Origin: Sthenelais limicola
Taxonomy: Eukaryota > Annelida > Polychaeta > Phyllodocida > Sigalionidae
Direction of reading: 5' to 3'
Assembly: GCA_942159475.1 (NCBI GenBank)
Contig: OW804096.1
Location: forward strand, 91,057,784 to 91,121,783
Length of the DNA stretch: 64,000 nucleotides
Shown: positions 51,169-63,908 of the stretch, piece after piece
Position numbering within the stretch: the first letter of the stretch is position 1
How the letters are laid out: each line of letters opens with the position of its first letter
The notes under the pieces: model-generated
Seen by the model: only the letters and a program-made list of their open reading frames with translations
Told to the model about the DNA's origin: nothing
The model's database searches: none
Position numbers and translations under genes: made by a program

Positions 51169-51307
51169 ATGTACCAATGACAACGTGGCAGCTTTTCTTC
51201 TATACTCCAAATTTAGTTAGTGTTATATTAGTGTCAGCGACGGCTGAGATACAGTGTACCTGTTACATAATGTTTTTCGCTGAATACAAATATTTAAATA
51301 CAACTAC

Positions 51308-51431
51308 CTTTGGCGCTGGGGAGATGGACACATCGGCGGGCCGTTTGGTGTGTCTGGTGGCGGTCATCATGCTCTCACAGGGGATTTGGTGGAAGGTTCC
51401 GTCAGTCTCAAGGATGGCAGGCTTTTGCTGA
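51308..51431 (-). CDS. Putative host exon, unknown protein
   Basis: Minus-strand open segment between acceptor-like CTATACCAG and donor-like AAAG/GTAGTT: QQKPAILETDGTFHQIPCES, then MTATRHTKRPADVSISPAPK. Protein-like but unassigned. It lies on the same strand as the collagen-like remnants, so it could be part of that gene. Confidence 0.35.
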
Positions 51432-52990
51432 CTGGTATAGGGTCGTAGTCAGAGCCTATAAATTACCGAACAAACAAAGGGGTGAGTGAGAGCTAGTGAG
51501 TGAGTGAGTGAGTGAGATTGGTGGCTTTACGCCCTTATCAACACTTTGAAGTGTTATAGCAAGGGCGGGAGAGCTGAGAGGGAGGCAGTTTATGATCATA
51601 CCCAGGAAATAGAGATAGAGAAGAAAATGTTCTTTTGTTCGCTCAGCTAGCTCTCTGCTGCTTGAAATGTCTCTGACCCGATCGGGGAACGAAGTAGCAT
51701 ATATATATATATATATAGTTCATGAAGATTCCAGCCACCAGGTGGCGGCACTGAGGCCATTCAAGGTATAGCAATCCACCGTTCTAATTTATAACTACAT
51801 TATTCTAAATAATACACTCCATAAGAATTGTGACAATGAATAGTGTTTACCAGAAGCTAAAATCTAATTTAAAGAGTTACATTGGATAATTTCCTTGGGA
51901 ATCAATTTATGAGAATTTGGCGCATGTATGACACTGGAGAGTGTCTTGTTTTAATATTTGTATTCAGCAAATACAAAATTGAAGAGGTCTGGCCACTGTT
52001 AACAAAATGGTGTTGATGCAAAGTCGATGCCAAGACGATCGAATTGCTGGAGATATCAGCACAGCGTCCGTCAGTTCCATGAATAGGCCTATACCAGCGA
52101 CGTGTAAGAAGTAGCCAAGAACCAAAGGCTTGATCATATTATCCGACTAGTTTCATGAAATAGAATATTTGGAATATGAACATCAAATTCGTAGGCTTTA
52201 GAGATCATTTGAAATGATAAATATATATATGTGTGTTGTATATATGGTTATATACGTTTATATCGAGAACGCAACATGACTGTACAACCGGAAGTGCTCG
52301 CTGCTTGGCAACACCCAACGCACCAAACTTGAACATTGAACTCTCACTGTAAAGCTGTCATTCAGTCGGTGAAGCCCGTTTTAGATATATGAATGTCGTT
52401 CTGATCTTTCCATGTTCTGACGTTACATTATATATTACAACGTTTCTGGTTTTGTAAAGCTATACGCGACCGGATTTCATGCATTGTTAGAAGTATCTCG
52501 AGACTCCATATATTGTGTGATACTACTATTCATCATTTCTATATATTCCAACTGGCGCTCACGATTCATGCTTGAATAATATAAGTTTATGAGGGATCGA
52601 GGGTTTCGGATTGAAGCAACCAGATTTTGTAAAGTTATAAGGGACCAGATTTGTTCTATTGTTAGAATAGTGGATCCATAGAGGTAGTAAAAAATAGAAA
52701 GCTGACAAAGTAATTCATTTTCAAGTTGTTTATTCAGATTTATTCATTGTCCGCGGTAGGTTTTGCTACAGGTAAATCTTCATTATCCAACTGGCATTTA
52801 AGGGATCGGCGATTGAAAGTTCTGATTTTGCAGTAGTAGTTATAGAAAATAGTAAGCGCTATAGTGTATACCGGAATTTATACTTTTAAAAAGATCAAAT
52901 TAATTAAAACATGTATAGAACATGTGTGATGAATCTGCTGATATGAACTGGGATAGTAATAGTAGCACACTGAAGAATCCATGTTATTGA
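51432..52990. other. Non-coding interval with microsatellites
   Basis: (GAGT)n near 51481-51516 and (TA)n near 51699-51717. No gene seen. Confidence 0.5.
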
Positions 52991-53044
52991 AGTATTCAAG
53001 AGATAAGATCCACCAGAATATACATCATAGGTTTGCAGCAACAA

Positions 53045-53282
53045 GTCACCAAGACTGCATCTGCTGTCCGGTTTGTCAAACAGGGTAGCAAGCCGCTGGG
53101 ATGATACCCTCCGTCCGAGTCCTGTTGGCAGCAAACATCAAAGCGGGCGGGAGACGAATCGTACCATCCTTGCCGATGCCAACGGGACTCAAACAGAGCT
53201 GTAGCACTCACTAGCTGCAGTCCGGAAGGCATGTTCTGGTAACCATGTATTGTGTGGATCGACATAGGAGTACCATTGCTGC
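53045..53282 (-). CDS. Putative host exon, Cys-rich
   Basis: After a good acceptor (TTGTTTTATCTCTGCAG) the minus strand reads NGTPMSIHTIHGYQNMPSGL, ATALFESRWHRQGWYDSS and ARFDVCCQQDSDGGYHPSGL. Another frame is also open further on, so the exact exon and frame are uncertain. No family recognised. Confidence 0.3.
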
Positions 53283-53784
53283 AGAGATAAAACAACAACA
53301 GTGAAATTTCGAAATAAAAACCATTGTGATTTAAGCCATTGGATATATCAAGTAGATTGCCAGGTAAAATGGGGCCCCAACTCACGCCCCACTTCTATGG
53401 CAGCCATCCATAACTGTGCATCAGATTGAGTGTCTATTTACGGAAGGTGACATGCTATCAATATGGACCCGACCAGGGGGAATATACTAACTAATAACTA
53501 GAAATGATTATCCCCTTTAAATTAATACCTTTTACCAACATACACCTGTCTGATGAAACTGCTTTATGTAGCCTGGAAAGTCAAATTATATTAATTACCA
53601 AAAAAGAATACCTGTCCGATGAACCTCGACGTAGCCTGGAGAAGTCAAATTATATTAATTACCAAAACACTTACTATATTGGTGACTTGACCCTATCAAG
53701 AGGGCGACAGAGCCAAGTAACAAGTTAAGCTAAGTTAATACCTCTTACTCACATACACCTGTCTGATGATTCTACCCGACGAGA

Positions 53785-53965
53785 AGGAGGAAGAGAGGGG
53801 GAGAGAGGAGAAGGGGAAAGAGAGGGGGAGAGAGGAGAAGGGGAAAGAGAGGGGGAGAGAGGAGATGACGAAAGAGAGGGGGAGAGAGGAGATGACGAAA
53901 GAGAGGGGGAGAGAGGAGATGACGAAAGAGAGGGGGAGAGAGGAGAAGGGGAAAGAGAGGAACAA
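53785..53965. repeat. Purine minisatellite, 27-bp unit
   Basis: About six units of two types, GAGAAGGGGAAAGAGAGGGG and GAGATGACGAAAGAGAGGGG plus GAGAGAG. All minus frames stay open because 27 is a multiple of three. Confidence 0.85.
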
Positions 53966-54765
53966 CAAACAAAAGGGGTGACAGAGCCAAGTAACAAATT
54001 AAGCTAAGTTAGACAACTAAAATGAATACCTATTACTAACATACACCTGTGATGATTCTGCCCGATGTAGCCTCGGCGTAGCCTGGAAAGTTACATTATA
54101 TTAATTACAAAAAAGAAATATTATTAGGACAAAATGAATACACAATACTAGATTATATTATCAACATGGGCCCGACCAGGGGGAATATACTAACTCTAAC
54201 TCTAACTCTAACAACTAGAAATGATTATCCCCTTTAAATTAATACCTTTTACCAAAAACCAATTATACACATGACTGATGATTCTGCTCGACGTAGCCTG
54301 GAGAAGTCAAATTATATTAATTACCAAAACACTTACTATATTGGTGACTTGACCCTATCAAGAGGGCGACAGAGCCAAGTAACAAGTTAAGCTAAGTTAT
54401 ACCTCTTACTCACATTTACCTAAACACTTACTATATTGGTGACCTGACCCTATCAAGAAAGCGACAGAGCCAAGTAACAAGTTAAGCTAAGTTATACCTC
54501 TTACTCACATTTACCTAAACACTTACTATATTGGTGACCTGACCCTATCAAGAGGGCGACAGAGCCAAGTACCAAGTAAAGCTAAGTTAGACAACTAAAA
54601 TAAATACACTTTACTAACTTACACCTGTCTGATGTACCTCGGCGTGGCCTGGAGAAGTCAAATTATATTAATTACCAAAAAAAATTATCATTAGGACAAA
54701 ATAAATACCTATTACCAACATACACCTGTCTGATGAAACTGCTTTACCTAGCCTGGAAAGTCAAA

Positions 54766-54906
54766 TTGGGACAGACTCACATCTTCCCCCCAGTGTAGGC
54801 TGGAACGCTCGCAGGTCTCAGGAAGGAAATCCTCCACCTGTGAAACATCCGAGCCATTATCCACATGAGAGTCAGTGAAGTCATCCCATTCCAAACTTTC
54901 ATCTAA
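54766..54906 (-). repeat. 141-bp exact duplicate of an ORF segment at 59426-59566
   Basis: Begins TTGGGACAGACTCACATC and ends CAAACTTTCATCTAA. Identical by eye to 59426-59566. Here it sits inside the tandem repeat region with no surrounding ORF. Confidence 0.9.
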
Positions 54907-55357
54907 ATAAATACACAGTACTAGAACCTACCTAGCCGTCTGCTATAAGAACAAACCTATTACTAACATACACCTGTCTGATGAATTTGCTCGACGTAGC
55001 CTTAATAAAGACTTTAGTTAAATCAAGTTACCCTTAGTGTGGAACACCTTCCAAACAATTTAGAATATATATAGAATCAATCTGATGGCTGTATAGCTGA
55101 ACCTCTAACCCTCAGAGAGGGCACCCGGCAAATATCCAACCTCGCAATCTGAAAAAAACCCGCGGCCACCCAGAACCTTACAAAGGATTCCACTTTCCCA
55201 TTAGCCACTTAATGGAGGGGGAGGGGGGGTGTACTAACTATAATGTGTATGGAGGACCCCCCAACCCACCTATGAATCCCTTTCCCTTTCTCGAAGACCC
55301 TTTTAAATCCCAACCTAAAATACATCCCAATCCCGGTCTGATTCCCGAAAAGGTGAA

Positions 55358-55590
55358 ATGGGGGGAGAGAGGAGAAGGGGAAAGAGAGGGGGAGAGAGGA
55401 GAAGGGGAAAGAGAGGGGGAGAGAGGGGGAGAGAGGAGATGACGAAAGAGAGGGGGAGAGAGGAGATGACGAAAGAGAGGGGGGGAGGAGATGACGAAAG
55501 AGAGGGGGGGAGGAGATGACGAAAGAGAGGGGGCAGAGAGTAGATGACGAAAGAGAGGGGGGGAGAGGAGATGACGAAAGAGAGGAACAA
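55358..55590. repeat. Second array of the 27-bp purine minisatellite
   Basis: Same unit types as 53785-53965 with some shortened units. Both arrays end with GAACAACAAA. A string of cytosine-rich minus ORFs is a by-product. Confidence 0.85.
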
Positions 55591-55702
55591 CAAAAGATGA
55601 ATGCATTCATTTAGGAACCAAGAAAAACGAGAACATTATCAACCGAGAACAACAATTAATGCAATACCGAATATACTACTACCGAGTATTCACCAAATTG
55701 CA

Positions 55703-57353
55703 GCCTAATTTAGCAGAATTTACTAAATGTGTACAGCTGCCGTATATTTTATGGAAATCAGACCCCCCATAGCAGTGGCACGTTCACCAACGAGCTCGTC
55801 CACTCCTAGAAGCAGCATCTGAAGTGTTGCACCATATTGCTGAATAGGTAAATACTCCATTAACAACAATTGGTTGATCGTAAGATCAAGTCGGGATCCA
55901 AAACATACCAGATCCCTACTTATCATAACCCAGTTATATAATATAATATATATACTCCTATAGGAGTGGGCGTGGGTACTACCTATAATATAATAAGTAG
56001 AAATAAGATGCCAAGATGCATCCAAGTGCGTCCTTAGGGCTCCAGAGGGGGGGTATCTAATGTTTCTTGTCGGTCAAAAAACAGCAATGTCATTTGTCAC
56101 TAAGAAAATTAGTGACCACTCTAGGTCCAGACCCTCAGATCAGATAAGAATGGGAATTAAGCCTAATTTAGCAGAATTTACTAAATGTGTACAGCTGCCG
56201 TATATTTTATGGAAATCAGACCCCCCATAGCAGTGGCACGTTCACCAACGAGCTCGTCCACTCCTAGAAGCAGCATCTGAAGTGTTGCACCATATTGCTG
56301 AATAGGTTTAACAACAATTGGTCGATCGTAAGATCAAGTCGGGATCCAAAACATACCAGATCCCTACTTATCATAACCCAGTTATATAATATAATATACA
56401 TACTCCTATAGGAGTGGGCGTGGGTACTACCTATAATATAATAAGTAGAAATAAGATGCCAAGATGCATCCAAGTGCGTCCTTAGGGCTCCAGAGGGGGG
56501 GTATCTAATGTTTCTTTTCGGTCAAAAAACAGCAATGTCATTTGTCACTAAGAAAATTAGTGACCACTCTAGGTCCAGACCCTCAGATCAGATAAGAATG
56601 GGAATTAACAACAATTGGTCGATCGTAAGATCAAGTCGGGATCCAAAACATACCAGATCCCTACTTATCATAACCCAGTTATATAATATAATATATATAC
56701 TCCTATAGGAGTGGGCGTGGGTACTACCTATAATATAATAAGTAGAAATAAGATGCCAAGATGCATCCAAGTGCGTCCTTAGGGCTCCAGAGGGGGGGTA
56801 TCTAATGTTTCTTGTCGGTCAAAAAACAGCAATGTCATTTGTCACTAAGAAAATTAGTGACCACTCTAGGTCCAGACCCTCAGATCAGATAAGAATGGGA
56901 ATTAAGCCTAATTTAGCAGAATTTACTAAATGTGTACAGCTGCCGTATATTTTATGGAAATCAGACCCCCCATAGCAGTGGCACGTTCACCAACGAGCTC
57001 GTCCACTCCTAGAAGCAGCATCTGAAGTGTTGCACCATATTGCTGAATAGGTTTAACAACAATTGGTCGATCGTAAGATCAAGTCGGGATCCAAAACATA
57101 CCAGATCCCTACTTATCATAACCCAGTTATATAATATAATATACATACTCCTATAGGAGTGGGCGTGGGTACTACCTATAATATAATAAGTAGAAATAAG
57201 ATGCCAAGATGCATCCAAGTGCGTCCTTAGGGCTCCAGAGGGGGGGTATCTAATGTTTCTTGTCGGTCAAAAAACAGCAATGTCATTTGTCACTAAGAAA
57301 ATTAGTGACCACTCTAGGTCCAGACCCTCAGATCAGATAAGAATGGGAATTAA
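55703..57353. repeat. Large tandem repeat, about 450-bp unit, 3.6 copies
   Basis: Units at 55703-56160, 56161-56608, 56609-56905 (missing the first third) and 56906-57353. The unit starts with the inner end of MITE family 1 (GCCTAATTTAGCAGAATTTA), continues with an exon-like stretch (minus strand QQYGATLQMLLLGVDELVGE), and ends with the TIR region of MITE family 2. The repeated minus ORFs belong to this. Confidence 0.9.
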
Positions 57354-58512
57354 GCCTCAAAAGCCCTGACGATGTGTGTGACTAAGGTGATTAACCCTGC
57401 AACGCAATGCAGAAGCGGACCGCCGCGAGGGGTACCCCTATTTCCGACGCGCGGGAAGAAACGCAACCGGCATACAAAGCTGCAAAGATAAATAGATAGT
57501 GATTAATTACATTTTATGTCAAGAATATTGGAGAATTTCAAAATTTCAAAATTTCAAAATGTAAACGAATTGAACTTACCATTTTATAGTGGCCATATTA
57601 ATAATTAGTGATTAGTACACATATATACAAAAGTGTCAAAATAACTATATTAAATTTCTTCCAAAAGGATTCAAAATAGGAGTGGGGGTGGGATATTTAC
57701 TATTTAGCCGAATAATAGATTCTACAAATGTAAATATAAGTGTGGTTTGATATGAAGAGATGGACACTAGTCCATATACCGTTTATTTAAATGGAGAATA
57801 GATTTACAAACATTTAAAGAATTCAAGGCATTCTCCACAGATGCATTTCTGAATAAGACATCCAAAATAAATTGAAAATTCTGGCTTTAACTTTGATTAT
57901 GTATGAAATGATTACAAATTTTGCAGTTACTATCCAAGTGACCTGTGATTCTCATGAGCTTTAGTGTGTTCGTGAAGACTACCCGAAGTTGACCAGCAGC
58001 AACATCAGACTTTTCATGCGTATTGAAGCAAATACCATGATACACCCGATAGGTATGTTTCAATTCAATAGATCTCTTTTTTTTAATGGCAGGAAATGTC
58101 ATGAGGCATCTCCCACCAACTTCCCCAAAAAATTATAAAAAAAAATAAAAGCCCCGTTTTTTTTCTTTCCACCACCCAGGAAGTCGTGATACAGCAGGCC
58201 CCCGCCCCCCCCCCCCCCCCATGAAATAATGAAACTTGGTGGTTACAAACTTCATAGCCCCCTCTTTCGCCAAATGGCGAGACAGTGAAGTCAGTTTCAT
58301 CCAGAGTTTCAAGGTTGTAATACAACCAAATTATAAAGGATCAATTTTGCCCATGAGATCTATTTCATGAAACATAGTATGAGGTCATCACAATACCGAG
58401 ACTGCAACAACACCACTCCCAAGAACATCTGTGCCAACTGAACTTATTTCCAGGCATGCCAACGTCACACGCATACATGAAACACATTCATCTCGAATTG
58501 GGAAACATAATT
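57354..58512. other. Mostly non-coding, with a GC-rich patch
   Basis: 57395-57475 is unusually GC-rich (CGACGCGCGGGAAG) for its surroundings. At about 58220-58320 the minus strand has a protein-like stretch (LETLDETDFTVSPFGERG) of unknown origin, next to a C-run at 58201-58220. Confidence 0.4.
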
Positions 58513-58513
58513 T

Positions 58514-59004
58514 AACCATTAATATGAGGGAGTGGGATTTAACCGTGGTTATAGGAGACTACAAGTAGATATATTATGTACAATTTTGAATAATATCTAA
58601 TCTACCATGGTATATACGAGATGACTAGCTATAGAAGCAAGCACCTCCTCACCAACCATATATATACCATGGGGGGAGGGTGAAACCATTAATATGAGGG
58701 AGTGGTTATAGGAGACTACAAGTAGATATATTATGTACAATTTTGAATAATATCTAATCTACCATGGTATATACGAGATGACTAGCTATAGAAGCAAGCA
58801 CCTCCTCACCAACCATATATATACCATGGGGGGGAGGGTGAAACCATTAATATGAGGGAGTGGTTATAGGAGACTACAAGTAGATATATTATGTACAATT
58901 TTGAATAATATCTAATCTACCATGGTATATACGAGATGACTAGCTATAGAAGCAAGCACCTCACCTCACTAACCATATATATATATACCATGGGGGGGGG
59001 GGGG
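58514..59004. repeat. Satellite-like tandem repeat, about 160-bp unit
   Basis: Three units starting AACCATTAATATGAGGGAGT at 58514, 58684 and 58842, each ending in CCATGGGGGG. Units are nearly identical. Confidence 0.9.
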
Positions 59005-59379
59005 TAGATATGCATTAACAGGATTTTTTGTATAACTTTATAAATTTAACAAGTAAAACATATATATATACAATTTTATAAATGTAACAAGTAAAACATA
59101 TACAATTTGATAATTTGAAAGTGACACTTGAAAGGGTTAGTAGTAACATTTTTTTTGGTATTTTTGATTTTTTGATTTTTTTTGATTTTCGCTTGGATTT
59201 TTGATTTTTGATTTTTTTTTTTTTTGGCGGGGGTTGGGAAAGCAAAGAGGAGAAGAAGATGAAAAAACTGAAGGAAAAAACGAAGGAAAAAAAAAAGAAA
59301 AAAAATAAAAAAGAAAAAAAAAGGTAAAAAATAGAAGAAAAAAGAGGAGAATAAGAAGAAAGGAGACGAAGAGGGTTAG

Positions 59380-59839
59380 TGGTTAAGTTAGTTGGTGTTA
59401 GGGTTATGTCGGAACGTTCAAGTGCTTGGGACAGACTCACATCTTCCCCCCAGTGTAGGCTGGAACGCTCGCAGGTCTCAGGAAGGAAATCCTCCACCTG
59501 TGAAACATCCGAGCCATTATCCACATGAGAGTCAGTGAAGTCATCCCATTCCAAACTTTCATCTAATCCCACGAAGGTATCTTCGAACGAGCAGGGAAAG
59601 CAAGGATAATATGAACGAAGGACGGAAAAATCGGCCTGGGACGACGGCGGGCTAGAAGGGGCAGGGGAGGGCATGGGAGAGGGACAAAGGAGGTCAAAGT
59701 CGAAGGAGGGAGCAGGAAGCTCGAAAGCTTCTATCTCCTCCAGGAGGGAATCCTCTAACTCACTGAAGGACAGCTCAAATTCGCCGTACGACAGTGGCGC
59801 AGAGGATGGGGAAAGAGCACACAAGGAGTAGGCATTCAT
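59380..59839 (-). CDS. Acidic Ser/Pro-rich ORF of unknown function
   Basis: ATG at 59839. The first 150 or so codons are protein-like: MNAYSLCALSPSSAPLSYG, acidic (ELEDSLLEEIEAFEL), Pro/Ser-rich (CPSPMPSPAPSSPPSSQ), then DESLEWDDFTDSHVDNGSD. The frame then runs into T/A low complexity (59130-59350) and stops at 59015; that tail is surely not real coding. The composition recalls an acidic activation-domain-like region. A 141-bp piece (59426-59566) is duplicated at 54766. No family recognised. Confidence 0.4.
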
Positions 59840-60800
59840 GTTGAATAATGCAGATCTAGATCAGTGTGTGTTCGGGTAGGACTGTCTGCGGAGGTAGGAC
59901 AAGTCTGGCACAAACCCTGAAATAAATGAAAAGACCAAACTAAATATCCATGATCGACTCAATACTGGAAGGTATTTAACATATTCATTCTATGAAGTAA
60001 TTGTGAAATCCTTAGTATACTCTCTCCAGACAAAGAAAAACAACCAAGAGCACTTAAAAGCTCATCATAAGAGTAAAGTAAATCCATAACGTATAATAGG
60101 AATAGTAAGATCTCGGATAAAAACTGACAAACCCAATATTGGGATCATTCCTTTTTAGATGTGGTATAATTTAAGTTCCATAACAGTCATAGGAATGCAA
60201 TTAAATTTGCAAACTAGATAGGAAGTACATGTTGTAATGGAATACAGAACAGTGACACAATAAAGCATTTGGGAAAAAAACATATATGAAGTAAAATATA
60301 ACTGAAAAAGAAAACAAAACTTTCATATATTAGCTCGGCTACATGAAAACGGATGAAATATGTGATGCGTTACAGGGAAATGAGTCATAAGTCATATGGG
60401 CGCCCAATGTAAGCAGAACAAAATACCTAGGCCTACCCTGGTAGCAACACATGGCCTACCACATGGTAGCAAGATATTGAGGACTGCATAAAACTATCCT
60501 GTGTTAACTAGTAGCAATTCCGAAACCAAAATATAGCTCGGCTTTGCTTGACGCCGATCTGACCAGTCGGTTCTAAAATCATTGAATTCAGGCATTTATT
60601 TCATTTGAGAACAATTAATTGCCTCACTAGATAAATGCAATTAATTAAGGCGAAAATGAACTGAAAAAAGATTTTCCACTTTTCCTACCAATTATTTGAA
60701 TTGATATTGACCTGTTCACGTCATTGTGGGAATAACATAAATTTAGAACAGAATAATTTTTGAGAGCTACATTTTTATAGAACATCAATCACCACATATC
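59840..60800. other. Non-coding interval
   Basis: AT-rich, no ORF or repeat that I can support. Confidence 0.5.
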
Positions 60801-62160
60801 CTATCACAAAACATATTAGAAAACGCATCGGTGAACAAGAACCGACGTACTTCTATTACTCCCCACTGAATGAATTAAATAAGGGCAAAGACAATTTGTA
60901 AAATAAATGAAACAGAATTAGAATCCTATCGATATTCTATCAGAAAACGCCACAGTGAACAAGAACTATATCTAAAGTCTATATAGTTCTATTCATTCCA
61001 AACGAATGGATGAGTGCATGGATGATATTGGCTTCCGCCTTTACAATGGTGGCACTATGGGGCGAGAAGCATGAAGTCATATACTAAATAAAACTAATGA
61101 AAGACATACAATCGATAATTATAGGCCTACCAGAAACACTCGTTAAACAAGAACTATTTAAAGTCTATAGTTCTATTAATTCCAAACGAATGAAATATAC
61201 AAGTGCAAAGACAATTTTTAAAATAAAGATAAGGTTTAATTGCCACCAAGGCTTGCACAATGCTAGTATATATAGCTCTGGTTGTATGAATGATATTGAC
61301 TTCCACCGTTACAATAGGGCGGAAAACATCAAGTCCTATACTAAATTTTTTTTAAAAAAATCGATCGATAATTATAGGCCTACCAGAAACTTGTCAAATA
61401 TAACAAGAACTATATTTAAAGTCCATATAGTTCCATAAATTCCGAACGAATGAATAAAATAATCAAAGGGCAAAAACAATTTGTAAACTAATTATAATAA
61501 AAGTTCTATTAATTTCCAATGGTGGCACTATGGAGCGGGCGACATGGGAGTCTATGTCTAGCGGCCATATTGAAAAAAATTATAGGCCTACCAGAAACTC
61601 GTCAAATAGAACGAGAACTATATCTAAAGTCCATAGAGTTCCATAAATTCCAAACGAATGAATAACATAATCAAAGGGCAGAAACAATTTGTAAACTAAT
61701 AATAATAAAAGTTTAATAGATTTCCAATGGTGGCACTATGCAGCGGGCAACATGGAGACTTATGTCCAATGGCCATATTGTAAAAAAAACAATCGATAAT
61801 TATAGGCCTACCAGAAACTCGTGAAATTGAAAGAACTATATTTAAAGTCCATATAGTTCTATAAATCCCAAACTAATAAATAAAATAATCAAAGGGCAAA
61901 AACAATTTGGAAACTAATAATAATAAAAGTTTAATAGATTTCCAATGGTGGCACTATGCAGCGGGAAGCATGGAGTCATGTCCAGCGGCCATATTGTAAA
62001 AAAAATACAATCGATAATAATAGGCCTGCCAGAAACTTGTCAAATATAACAAGAACTATATTTAAAGTCCATATAGTTCTATTCATTCCAAAGAAATGAA
62101 TGAGTCAAGCGCAAAAACAATTAGCAAAATAATAAAAAAAAATCTATTGATTCCCATCGG
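60800..62160. repeat. Diverged tandem repeat, about 180-280-bp unit
   Basis: At least six units share ATAGGCCTACCAGAAAC, AAGAACTATATTTAAAGTCC, AAACGAATGAATAA, CAAAGGGCAAAAACAATTTG and CCAATGGTGGCACTATG in the same order. The 113-codon plus ORF at 61097 lies in it and is incidental. Confidence 0.8.
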
Positions 62161-62459
62161 TGGTTCCACGATTGGAATTGATAAAGGCAGGCCGCCATAT
62201 TGGCTTCCACCTTGTCATAGGCGGGAAAAATGGCGTCATATATTATGGCAACCGGCGGACATATTAAAACAAATTGTCCCATCAACAAGCGGCGGTGCAC
62301 AAGGGAATTTAGAAAAAATATTTCTAAGAAAAACAAGCTTAACCTCAATTCAATCGCAGGCCAATATACACATTAGTTTTATAAGTTCCCAGTTTCATTA
62401 CTCGGGGACCTTTGTCGCCCAACTTTTAGAAATGCGCATCAAGCTGTATTTTGAGTTTC

Positions 62460-62790
62460 CTTTTGAGAGGATTGGAGAAGACAAATTGTACATTTTCTGA
62501 CGCTTTCACCCACATAAAAGTTCCCAGTTGCATTACTCGGGGACGTTGCGCGAGCTTTGCCGCCCAACTTTTAGAAATGCGCATCAAAATCAGAATATTC
62601 TACACCTTCATTACAAACATCATACAAGGGTCAGATCGCCAGAAAATGTTTAATTCGCAACTCTACACATTTAGTCAATTCTTCTGAAATCCATTCTGTT
62701 ATATCAAACTGTATTTTGAGCTTCCTTTTGAGAGGATTGGAGAAGACAAATTGTACATTTTCTGACGCTTTCACCCACATATAAGTGCTA
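62460..62790. mobile_element. Diverged MITE family 1 related copies
   Basis: GAGAGGATTGGAGAAGACAA followed by ATTGTACATTTTCTGA appears twice (about 62464 and 62731), and GGGTCAGATCGCCAGAAAAT once (62628). These are degenerate relatives of family 1. Confidence 0.55.
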
Positions 62791-63281
62791 TAACAGACAA
62801 TGATTGTGACACTCCAGGTAGTTGTGTCAATATAGTGCTATATGCATATATCCAGGTATGCAAGCACAACAGAATGATAATAAGTCAATAACTATGAAGC
62901 ACAGTCATATATATATCACGCACCTAAAACAGAATGACAATTTTCTGGACGTTTCCAGAACCTCCTGCAAAAAATAGTTAGTTAAGACTGACCTTCCTCT
63001 CATTATTACAAGGAACAGAATAATGAGAAGTTTTCACCAGCGGCACGCGTCAGGATAACGATCCACTGACTCCTCCTCCCCTCCTGGGGACACGGGCAAA
63101 CCTAGGGCACCTAGGGGGTCTCCGGGAACACACACATACATATATATATAATCCATGCACACATTTTCTCTTGGTTCTTGATCGCGCTAGTTGTGATATT
63201 TCGGGCCTTCCCAGGGCAATCAAAGATAAAATCAGCCATATCATGGACTAGGTCTTCCTTCCTTCCTTCTATCGTAGGCGC

Positions 63282-63330
63282 CGTCAGATCCTCTCTCTCT
63301 CTACACACACACACAGAGATACACACATAA
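63282..63330. repeat. (CT)n(CA)n microsatellite
   Basis: CTCTCTCTCT followed by ACACACACACAC. Farther right, 63430-63470 is G-rich (GGGGTTGGGGTGGGG), a possible G-quadruplex. Confidence 0.8.
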
Positions 63331-63908
63331 TCAGAATACTTACGAAAAGCTCAGAAAGCACGATTGTTGTTTGTCCAAAGGCCCCTTTTATACCCCCGAG
63401 CCTGAGGGCGCTTGACAGAGATCAACCTCAGTTTGGGGTTGGGGTGGGGTGAGTCGGGGTGGGGGGTACTCAACCAAAACCAAAGTGGTCCCATGCTCAT
63501 TCCCAATTTCATTTTTCTATCCCTGATATATTCTCATTGATTTTTCCTTTTAAAAAGATCTTGGCATCGTAGAATCTCCTTGTTTTAATATAAAAAAAAA
63601 ATTAAACGTTTTTATTTTCACATACAGACTGAAGCATGGCAGAAATGAGACACATCGCTAACATTAAGCGTTCTTCGAGGCCATCTGCTCTAGCTCGATA
63701 TAATGATGCTAATAGCCTTTACAATAATTACAAACACGGTGAATTCATCAGTATATTAACAAAAATATAAAAATCAGATGTGAATTAAATTAATCACTAG
63801 TGGTGGAACAGGATGAGAAGAGTAATAATGAGAGATGAAGGTACATTTCTATATCAGTTAAAGGTAATAAAGAGGTGAGAGTGGAACGAGAGAGAGCTGA
63901 GCGATTAT

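Larger units (their letters stand above)
53504..55020. repeat. Complex tandem repeat region
   Basis: A module with ACACCTGTCTGATGA, CGACGTAGCCTGGA(G/A)AAGT, TTACTATATTGGTGAC and CCCTATCAAGAGGGCGACAG recurs at least four times, whole or in part (near 53520, 53610-53725, 54280-54400, 54420-54580, 54620-54760). Confidence 0.7.

Noticed and set aside
54185..54210. CTAACT repeats as telomere-like sequence
   Set aside because: Only about three units of CTAACT, not the animal CCCTAA repeat.
53735..55610. Long Ser/Pro/Leu ORFs on the minus strand
   Set aside because: Products of the 27-bp purine minisatellite, open in three frames.
57360..57480. GC-rich patch considered as an rRNA fragment
   Set aside because: I could not match it to any conserved rRNA segment with confidence.
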